A DNA stretch of 64,000 nt from Aurifilum marmelostoma (taxonomy: Eukaryota > Ascomycota > Sordariomycetes > Diaporthales > Cryphonectriaceae). This document shows, piece by piece, positions 55,301-64,000 of this stretch. Position numbers and translations under genes: made by a program. Each line of letters starts with the position of its first letter. Position 1 is the first letter of the stretch. Location: contig JAMXSV010000003.1 of assembly GCA_027559495.1 (NCBI GenBank), positions 3,162,001-3,226,000 on the forward strand, given 5' to 3'. Under the pieces are notes generated by a model. It saw only the letters and a list, made by a program, of their open reading frames with translations. It did not search any database and had not been told where the DNA came from.

Positions 55301-58300
55301 CGTTTGAAAGAGACGATGTGAGGCTCATGGCGTCTGATCCGACCTCCGACTAGGCATGCCTTCTGAACAAGGGCGATGATCCATAGCGTTCATTGTCTTT
55401 TTCTTTATCCCTATTTTTCTCACAAAGGGAAGGGGCCCAGGGACCAAAGGTGTTGTCACTTCGTGTATCGTGTATTGCTGTCCCTGGATCGGTTTTTGAT
55501 CACGTCACGGTGGGCCTTGGTCTCGTGTCAGGTCAAAAAGAGTCTTTGCAGACACGGGCGGGGTTTTAGAGGGAGGGCGGGCAAGAGAGAGAAAGAAGAC
55601 AACCAGGCCTGCTTCGGGTCGCCAGGACCAGGGCGTCGCGGCGATGACGAATGCAGCCTCCCGCTGTGGGCGACCCTTATTCAATATTTAGAAACTTTCG
55701 GCACTGGACGAGGCTGTGTGAGGAGGGCCTATGAGGCTGCGTAGATGGAACTTTCTCCCCCTCTCCTCTCTTTTCCCTTTCCCGACAATAAAACCTGCAT
55801 CGCGATGTCGAGACGACGGGGCGAAACGGTGTGAACATCTGACTTTTCGGCCGCGTAATTGGCTTTCTTCTTGTTTGGTTTAGATCTTGCAGATCTCTTC
55901 GATCCCTAGATGATCAATGAAGAAGGGAGAAGGATGGGCAAAAAGATGAGAGACATTCACTTGCCCCCCGTATTTTCAAAAATGCACTGGCACACAGGCA
56001 CGAGGGCCAGTGGTTGGTGGTCGAGGTGGCGCGGTGGCAGGGAGACGATTCGTGATCAGGGAACTTGCCTCAATCAAGATTTTGCAGACAGGCTGTGGAT
56101 CTCGCTCCGTAGAGGCGAGAATTTGACCCCAACCAACCCAACACACCTGCCCACTTTTCATACGAGGGAGTACTGAGGTATCCGGGTACCTCGCAGTGGC
56201 TGCTGCGCCAGCAAATTTCTGATCAGGTGTGGCTGGACTTACCAACGACCCATTTGAGGTTAGCTCCACGGGTCAGGGATGGGCAGGGACGAGAACGCCC
56301 CCCCTCCCAGCTGAAGGAAGGTCCCTCCCTCCCAATCTAGACCCGGTTGTGCAATTTACGTGTGAACCTATCTCTGGTGGCTCCTGACATGTGCTGTGGA
56401 CTGCTAAGGCCTTCCTCATACAACTATGCACAAGAAAGTCTCACCTGAGAATTTCTCACAGCCGGCTCTCCCCCAGCTTCACTCCCCCGCATGGCACGAG
56501 CTCTGTATCCGAGTGACACGCCCCCTCCCCCCTCTGCGACATTACTACTGTGATGATAATCATGACGCCAAGAACAAGGTCATGCCAGCAGTTCTAGGTG
56601 TGCTACTATTTGCGGCGTCACCTAGCGCATCACGTTTTGAAAGACGGGACGACAAGACCGGTCCCGTTAGCATGGCCTTAGGGTCCGGGTGCCAAACATG
56701 CCTTTTCGTCTAGTTTTTTCTTTTTTCTTCCCTGCCTTTATCTCTGTCTTGAGGCCTTCTCGTGACGTTGATAGTATCGGAGGAGGTTGGGAATCACGCA
56801 CATGCATCGACTGATCCATCAACTGCTGGGTGGTGGTGGATATGCTGAAGATGGGCCGCGACCTTTGTTGGAACCCGTAGTGGGAAATATGGGTCAACCT
56901 TACAACAGGGCCGAATTGAAGAGCCGTGAGACCCCACGCGACGGCGATCGTTTGGGAAAACAGGGAGAGGGAGAGCTGAAAGAGTGGTGATGACACAGAG
57001 AGGGGCCTTTCTGTGATGCGGATTCGCAAAAGGCGTTTAGGAGCTCGTCCTCGCGATAGGGAAAGAGATATCGTCGTAGTATTGTAGGCCATGATGACCT
57101 CACTTGGACCCCCTATCGAGGCTACTTCTGGCTCTAATGCCTGTTGCCAACTTTTTGAGAGCATGATTCTTGTCCTCTGCAGAGAGATCGGACGGATAAG
57201 GCTGTGGCTGATAGCGACGGGGAGGTAGTGTGTACGTTCCAAGGCGTGGCAGGATTTAACTCTGCCGAACAGATCGACAGCAACGTGTGAGGCTTAACCC
57301 AAACCTAGAATGGACAATTTGACAATGTGCCATATTACTAGTATATCGCGCATCAATCAGATTGATATGCATCTCATGTCTGTATGTAAAGGTCTTGTTT
57401 TATACATAGTAAAAATAGCCACTCTATCCCGGGCAGACCCCAGCACCATGATTCAGACGTACGTATTCAATATGCATGATACTGGACTGTCCATTTCGCG
57501 GCGAGGCTTGGATGGGGAAGGGGGCAAAAGATGGGCTCCCGCTCGTGTCGCTGTGCAAAGTTCCAAGGTCTGCTTTGCTACGTATGGTTGACAATTTGTA
57601 CCCCGTCCAGCTGCTCAACGCTGCTATACCCCTCCAGACTTCTTGCTATTGCTCCTTCCCGCGCGTTGCCGTCGTCACCCATGCAGATGCCTTGCTTACA
57701 CGTATTCAGGTTCTGTGGTACCTCTCAGCCACACTGCACCCTCCTCTTTCCCATTACCGGATAGGTGATTCCATGTACCAATGTACCGAAAATACAGCGC
57801 TGCCACCTCCCTGGCTCCGCGCGCTACTGCCTGCGAGATGATACCCACCCACCCCTGTTGGTGTGTGCGCCAGGCTCTTGCCGATTTTTGCTTGGACCGC
57901 CTGCAACAATGCCTGCGGTACCTAGTACGGCCAATTTATTTCGGCTGTCCGCGACCAGGTTGACCCTGAAGCCACTAATATTCCCCTGAGCTGTTGTTGC
58001 CCTGTACTGGGCTTCGTACAGGCCCTGTCGCCTGCAGGTGCCTCTTCTGCTTCCCGACCTCCCGTCCCTCCCTCCCTCCCTGCAGGTTGCTTGGGGGGAA
58101 GAGGGGGGGGGTTGGTGGCAGCGACCGCAGACGCCGCGTAAAGACACAGAGAGAGGCGAGGATGAGGTTGGAATAGATAAGGGAAATGTTCCCGTGTTAA
58201 TTAAATAATTTTAAAGGGGTTTGCTGCAAGCCCAACGTCAAAGTGGATGTCTGTTGCTCCTTGGCACATTTACCGCTACCTCACTTGCACCTTACCTTAC

Positions 58301-59365
58301 CTTCTTCTAATCGCTGTCCGTCATAACACACCCACCGTCTTTTTGCTCTTCTGCTGGGGGAGCCCGTTCTCTTGCTGCTAGGCCAACCAAAGACCCGACC
58401 CAGGCCCTGATCATCTCAAGCGGCCCACCCAGGCCATCTCTTTTTTGGCACTGTCTATCACTGGTGGTGTCCGTGCCCCCCTGGTCGACTTGGTCTGTTA
58501 GCCGCCCCCTCCCCGCCAATTGAGTCCACTCTCCTTTTCCCTCCACCCCCCCCAAGTGCCAATCTACTTATTTTTTGGGTACTCGACCACCTCTTCTCTC
58601 GACTTCTTTTTTTCTTTTACTACTCTATTTCTCTCGTTGTACATCGTCTTCTTTTTTGGTGGCAGCACAAAATCTTGTTTTATTTTCTTTTTCTTCTTCT
58701 TGCCGTCTTCTTTCCCCTCCCCCCACCACAGAAGACTGACCAGGACGTACAAAAGAGATAAGCTACCGCTTTACTTGGTTGCTGTCTCGTCCTGCTTGTT
58801 GTCGTTGGATCCTACGTCTTACGGCGCACATCATCGCTGTCCACCTTGGCCTTGTCTACTGGCCCTCGCCTGTCTCGCCTTTTCGTGTGCAATCAGCGGA
58901 CCTCAGACTCGATCTGATCTGACCTGGCTGACTGGCCTTCACTGGCCCCGCCCCCAAACTGCTTCACCTTGTGCTGTGGCTTTCTGGTCGCCGGCTCTTG
59001 TTTGACCTGATCCGGTCTCGTCCTTCGTTTGCCTCCCCAGTCGCTCAACCATTCACCAGACACACAACACCACAAACACATCCCGTGGGTAACCAGAACG
59101 AACCGTCATAAACCCGCCTCCCTGTCGGCCAGAAGAAGACCTCTTGGCTCCGCCTCGAAGAAATCGACTAGTATACAAGAACAGAGAGGACCCCTTTGCA
59201 CTCCCGCCCCTCCTTCGCACATACGCTCGTGCACTGGTCCACTCCGGTGTCGAAGCAAGACCAGGTACGATAGGAGGAGAGACTAGAGAGCACCCAGCAG
59301 TATAGTAGGGTTGGTCCAACTCCCAAAACAAACACTTACACGAGAGGAATCACAAAGGCGGCCGG
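49378..59365. other. 10-kb region without recognisable genes
   Basis: Nearly 10 kb between laccase and GT31. The left part (49400-50300) is AT-rich. The rest is mixed and studded with C and G runs (51103-51113 region, 52217-52226, 53510-53521). The longest frames (50709-51158 +, 53022-53525 -, 56667-57242 -) reach 149-191 codons, have no family resemblance and do not join by splicing as far as I can see. The final 0.9 kb (58450-59365) is strongly CT-rich, like a long 5' leader for the glycosyltransferase. The region could hold long non-coding transcripts or large regulatory sequence; nothing direct shows it. Confidence 0.5.
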
Positions 59366-61057
59366 ATGAACTCACCAATCTCCCTCTCCTCCAAAGACCT
59401 CAAAATCATGGGTGCCAGAATGCCCCCTCCGCATCGTTTCCTCAACATGCGGAGTCCTTTTTCCCGAGCGGTCCTGCTCGCCGGTTTCGTCATCGCCATG
59501 ATCGTCCTGACCATGAAGGCCAACACATACGACGTGCGATCCGCCGTCCTCAAGGCAACCACCACCGCCAAGCAGGCAATAACAGCACAGCGGCCCCTGG
59601 ACCCCTCGAGCGAGTTCCACGGTCTCGACTCGGAGAACTACTGGCCCAGCGTGCCGACCAATGCCTCCGCCATGATGAACTGCAACTACGACACCCAGCA
59701 CCTCAAGAAGCTGCAGGACCGGTACGAGCTCGGCGAGCAGTTTGAGTACTTCAAGCGCTACGTCCAGATCTCCCGCCAGGACATCGACAGGCAGAGGATG
59801 ACCAAGCTGGACCAGTTCTTCCTGCCCAACACCGCCAAGACGGTCGACCTGGGCAAGAAGAACTCGAACGAGCAGTGCCCCGAGCCCCTGGTTGTGCCCG
59901 TCCCTAAGTCTCCCGCCCCCGACACTGCGAACCTGACCGACTTTATCTTCGGTGTCTCCACCACCTACCAGCGTTTCACCGACAGCGAGACCAGCCCCAT
60001 TGATGACTGGACCTACTGGCTCACCGACAGCCATGGCAGCTCCAACGGGGGCAAGCTTGTGCTCCTGCTGCTTGATGCCACCGACGACGAGCTGTACGAC
60101 GCGTGGGACCGGCTGCACAAGGTCGGAATTGATGCCGACGTGTTCCACTCGGACAGCTCCCTGGAGATGGCTGTCCGCTACCTGACGCTGGTGCCAACAC
60201 TGTACAACCACCGCGAGCGTCCCAACAAGAAGTGGCTGGTCCTGTGCGACGACGACACCTTCTTCCCCTCCCCCAACGCCCTCGTCGAGGCTATTGCTGC
60301 CTATGACCACACCAAGCCTCTGTACATTGGTACCTTCTCTGAGAACGTCGCCCAGATCGAGCGTCACGGATCGCAGGCATATGGTGGCGCTGGCGTCTTC
60401 ATCAGCATGTCCGTGGGCGAGATGGTTACTGAGCTGTACGACCAGTGCAAGACGGCACAGAAGCTTCAGGAGGCCGACACCGGCTACGGGCCCCAAGGCG
60501 ATATCCTGCTGCGCAAGTGCATCTACGAGAACAGCGACGTCCGGCTGAGCCTCGAGAACGATCTCTGGCAGCTCGACATCTATGACGACCCCTCCGGTTT
60601 CTACGAGAGCGGCATCAAGCCTCTTTCGCTGCACCACTTCCACGGCGGCGCCTACCACATTGCCTATCCCTTCCAGTACACAAAGCTTGCCCATATCTGC
60701 GGCGAGGACTGCTTCATGCAGCGCTTCATGACCCAGGACGATTTTGTCCTGTCTACTGGCTACAGCATTGCTCAGTACCCTGAGGGCGCCGACTACAACT
60801 GGGACCAGTTTGAGAGGACCTTCAACCCCAACGACGACAAGAACTGGCTCCTGGACCACGCATTTGGGCCTCAACGTGGATCGCTTCTCAAGTCTGGTGA
60901 GAAGATCGCATGGGAGCTGAAGTCGGCCTCCCTGAACGACGACAACACCGTGTCACAGGTGTACGTGCGCAAGGCCAAGGACGCACGATGGGTCGACGCC
61001 GAGGGCTGGCCGATGAGCCAGGTTGATGGTGTCATTGAGCTTGTATGGCTGCCATGA
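59366..61057 (+). CDS. GT31-like glycosyltransferase, type II Golgi membrane protein
   Basis: An intronless gene of 563 codons. A short cytoplasmic tail is followed by one membrane anchor at about 34-50 (AVLLAGFVIAMIVLTMK), a stem, and a lumenal catalytic domain. The metal/nucleotide-sugar motif is C294-D295-D296-D297 in KKWLVLCDDDTFFPS. Other family marks are FIFGVSTTYQRF near 193, the AYGGAGVFIS loop near 345 and the GYGPQGDILLRKCI segment near 372, as in fungal Fringe/DUF604-like GT31 proteins. It should transfer a sugar, probably galactose or a hexosamine, to glycoproteins or glycolipids in the Golgi; the acceptor is unknown. In-frame Met codons at 1, 15 and 19 could all start the protein; the first is kept. 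A 500-codon frame on the opposite strand (59372-60874) is a codon-bias shadow. Confidence 0.85.
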   Translation: MNSPISLSSKDLKIMGARMPPPHRFLNMRSPFSRAVLLAGFVIAMIVLTMKANTYDVRSAVLKATTTAKQAITAQRPLDPSSEFHGLDSENYWPSVPTNASAMMNCNYDTQHLKKLQDRYELGEQFEYFKRYVQISRQDIDRQRMTKLDQFFLPNTAKTVDLGKKNSNEQCPEPLVVPVPKSPAPDTANLTDFIFGVSTTYQRFTDSETSPIDDWTYWLTDSHGSSNGGKLVLLLLDATDDELYDAWDRLHKVGIDADVFHSDSSLEMAVRYLTLVPTLYNHRERPNKKWLVLCDDDTFFPSPNALVEAIAAYDHTKPLYIGTFSENVAQIERHGSQAYGGAGVFISMSVGEMVTELYDQCKTAQKLQEADTGYGPQGDILLRKCIYENSDVRLSLENDLWQLDIYDDPSGFYESGIKPLSLHHFHGGAYHIAYPFQYTKLAHICGEDCFMQRFMTQDDFVLSTGYSIAQYPEGADYNWDQFERTFNPNDDKNWLLDHAFGPQRGSLLKSGEKIAWELKSASLNDDNTVSQVYVRKAKDARWVDAEGWPMSQVDGVIELVWLP

Positions 61058-64000
61058 GCGCCATGAGCTTCCGTTGTTACCCTACAACATACAAGCTCTC
61101 TTGCTCGCGCGCATCGAGTCTGGGCCGGGCGAGGAGACTATCCAGGCTGCTCGACGGGATGTGGCCTGAGCGTCAGGGGTCAAGAAGTCATCAGCTGTCA
61201 GCACACTATTCTGAGTTGTCGGTGCCTCGACCGCCGCAACACACAACGCACCAGATTTAGCGTGTTCGGAACACAGGCTAGGCCCTCACTAGATCAGCCA
61301 CCGGCCGACGAGATGGCTACAGGATGCGCCCATGCCATGAGCAGCCCAGGCCCGGACTATTGTCATCATGCGCAATATTGTGCGTCTGTACACGATCCTT
61401 TCCATGCCGAGCCTGGTCGTCGACGCTGGAACTTCGCTTCTACCCCCTCCACCCTGTTGGGGGCTTACTTCGCATACCATTCATCTGCACCCTTTTTACT
61501 TTCTTCGTTGCCGGTCCTTCCACGTCTCCACGGCGAATGATAATGCCTAATTCTCGGTGGGATCAGTTCGGGTGCGCACCTGCACCCCAAGGACCCAGGA
61601 CACGACAAAACACTCGACAATGACCAATTACACACCAACGCTCAATACACCACACAAAAGATTTGCATTGCATACGGCGGTCAGGGAGACATTTTTGCCT
61701 ATGGCGTTCAGAGTTACATGCAGCGCTACTTTCGCATAAAACACCTATCGGAGGTGCTTCATACTACTACACACACCCACACGCATCGTTTCAGGCGTTG
61801 ATGGGGGACGTATTTTACCACAATCATTCCTTCCGATTTCGCTCAATTCATTGGAGATCGTTTGGGATAGACTTTCACACCAAAGAGCATTTTTTTTTCT
61901 CTTTACATCTACGTTTGAGCACAAGAGACTGGCTCTGTCTCGTGGGATGTTTTATGGGGGCGTGATGGGTAGCCAGGTTCAGCGCCTGTTTTTTTTTGTT
62001 CTCTTTTTCTGCGCAGTGGATTCTTGGATCGTGCAGAAAAAAGAAGCCTGGAAATGTCAATGAAAGAGCGCTACAAGCTGAAGCGAGACGCTCTGTTGGG
62101 ATGATTGTACATATGGATGTTTTGACGGGAGTAGATACTAGATGGATGGTCAATCCAATCAACTATGTTCAAACACCTGATCTTGTTCACTCAGTGCGAG
62201 TTGTGACATTGAATTGTGCTTGAATCGTGCCTGGTTTGCTCATTTTGTAGGAGTAAGCATCTACTACCTCCATCACGGCCGGTAAGCGATGACCCCCCTC
62301 TCACCCCCGTCTACATATCCTGCATCTATGCAATAGTGTTCAAACCTCGTTCGTTAGGCACATGTCTCTATCTCGGATGCGACGATGCTCTACCATGCAT
62401 ACATGATACCCGCCACTGTACTAGGTACTTCTCACATCCCCAGTCCGAGAATGGATGCTGGGAACTTCGGGCAGAGGGCCCTGAACCCCGACGCCGTCGC
62501 ACTTGGCAGCCCTTCCTGCGTCTTTCTATCTGCACAAATTCATCCTATCTCACTTGATTCTCACCCGGACTTTACTGTCTGTCTGTTGAGAGATGGGCGA
62601 ACTTCCCACACGCTTGGACCGTCTACATCGGGAGCGGATCCAAAGACTGTGCAGTGATGGAGCAATGTTGAAGAAGAGGAAGAGGTTCCTCCGGGAGCAT
62701 TTATGCCGTCCGGTGTTTTTCATACTGTGGTTCGACGTAAGTTTCTAAAGTCCTGATTTGTGGGAGATGATGCGTTCGGCAGGGATTCTTCAATTTTGCT
62801 CTTTTCCTTTTGCAATCACAGGCAGAAAAGAAAGAGTTAGCTCTCTGTCTACATGTCTCAACGATAACGGTGGCCTGGGTGGTAAGTGAGGCGGCGAGGG
62901 CGGGAGGAGAACCGCCGGTGCCAAGTCCCCCCCCCCCCCCCGCCCCCAAGGTTGAATTGTATGAATGTACAGTACTGTGGTATGGCCTCTTGAGCTGCGT
63001 CAAGTAGAGGAGTGTCTACCACACACCCATCAAAGTCAAACAAACATCACTATCGGTCGCCGGCTACCGCAAGTCAGAGGGGAAAGGGGAGGGGGGGGGA
63101 CAACGCTAAATAGATATGAGGATTGTCAATCGTCCGCCACCCCCCTCCACCGCGGAGTATTTTCATAAAAGACGACGCTGCTATCTTTTTTCTCTTGACC
63201 CCCCCCTCCCCCATGTGGACTCATAATATGCAACTTTTGTGCTTAGATTAATTTCCGGCTGGCCCTGGCGGTGGGGGAGGGGGGGGGAGGGGGGGGGTTG
63301 GTGTGTATGGGTAGATATCAACTACTATAGTACACATGCACCTGCATGCTTCTGCTACTGTACCTTGCCAACTATTGACCTACCCACGCCAAATTTCTCC
63401 CGCCCTTGCATCGTCCCGCGTCCAGCACGCCACAATTTCCTTGTCACCATCCTGAATGGAGATGGAGTGTCGGGGAAATTGATAGTCGTAGGATGGTAGC
63501 CATAATCAGCCGGGAAGGAAGGGGAAGGAAAAGGGAATGGATGATTTGGGGAAGGAGGAAAAAAAGGTCCCCCTTGGCGCCATCGAGACGGTCTTGTCAG
63601 GAACTAGGCATGCAGGAGGAATACACACCAACCCAGGGCTTGGACGGGAGGTCAAATTAATCATGTTTCGGTTGCAATGCCGCCCTTGCTCGATGACGGA
63701 GCCTCAACCTTATTTTGTACTATTGAATAAACATTGTTGTGGTATTTAGGTTAGGCTTCAGGGCTCAACCACAGGACGAGGCTGTGAGGGTTGATAGCTG
63801 CCCAGAGGAGAACATTTGATAGCGACCCAGAATTCATGGCGCAACAGCTGATACATATTCAAGAGCGAAATCAGATTCATAAAAGGATGAAATGAGAGAT
63901 TCTGCGTTTATGCTATGAAAGTCAAAAACTTAGTGATGCGGTTTACAAAGATGCATAGGTATCGTCCCAACGCCATGCCCGATCAATCGCAACTGATGCA
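61058..64000. other. Terminal spacer rich in G and C homopolymers
   Basis: About 2.9 kb downstream of GT31 to the window end. It has a C15 run at 62927-62941 and G-rich blocks near 63091 and 63275-63298. No frame exceeds 113 codons and none resembles a known protein. A gene could begin beyond the edge. Confidence 0.5.
62927..62941. repeat. C15 homopolymer
   Basis: Fifteen consecutive C followed by GCCCCC. Together with the G blocks 150-350 bp downstream it makes a strongly strand-skewed patch that could form G-quadruplex structures on alternating strands. Confidence 0.75.

Noticed and set aside
59372..60874. 500-codon open frame antisense to the GT31 gene
   Set aside because: Val/Leu/Gly-rich product typical of an antisense shadow of a highly codon-biased gene; the sense strand has a complete enzyme.

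Overview
The window is nuclear DNA of a filamentous ascomycete, most likely a sordariomycete. The grounds are short introns (55-197 bp) with GTRNGT-type donors, long CT-rich leaders, an alpha-tubulin split by six introns, and typical Pezizomycotina families (DUF3712, F-box/TPR, GT31, asco-laccase). Genes stand alone on both strands with wide spacers. I see no operon, CRISPR array, rRNA, recognisable tRNA or intact transposon.

Layout, left to right. 1-629: 5' end of a DDX60-like helicase (-). 1.3-3.1 kb: F-box/LRR-like gene (-) broken by one base. 5.7-6.1 kb: small Ser/Thr-rich GPI-type wall protein (+). 7.2-7.6 kb: DPH3/KTI11 (-). 8.8-9.6 kb: RRM-like protein (+), convergent with an F-box/TPR protein (-, to 11.1 kb). 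12.2-13.7 kb: unknown coiled-coil protein (-). 14.4-15.4 kb: adenosine-deaminase-family enzyme (-). 17.4-18.9 kb: DUF3712 membrane protein (+). 19.7-20.9 kb: polytopic membrane protein (+), convergent with alpha-tubulin (-, 21.4-23.3 kb). 26.2-29.3 kb: ER chaperone LHS1/GRP170 (+). 30.9-32.4 kb: secreted pepsin-like protease (+). 33.8-35.0 kb: coiled-coil protein (-) with a one-base break. 38.5-41.7 kb: Bdc1/BRD8-like bromodomain protein (+), also with a one-base break, convergent with a single-pass membrane glycoprotein (-, 42.1-43.7 kb). 47.3-49.4 kb: laccase (+). 49.4-59.4 kb: about 10 kb without a recognisable gene. 59.4-61.1 kb: GT31-like glycosyltransferase (+). The rest is spacer rich in homopolymers.

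The genes do not form a pathway. Several serve the secretory route or cell surface (LHS1, protease, laccase, GPI protein, Mid2-like protein, GT31), but this is a loose theme and not a cluster. I found no convincing new biological system. The most useful observations are three independent one-base frameshifts, each in a C/G homopolymer and each repaired in frame by removing one base; an unusual Phe at the axial type-1 copper position of the laccase; and an intronless deaminase with a bacterial-looking motif. Exon borders were placed by hand from splice signals, reading frame and family expectation. No database search was run, and family names rest on recognition.
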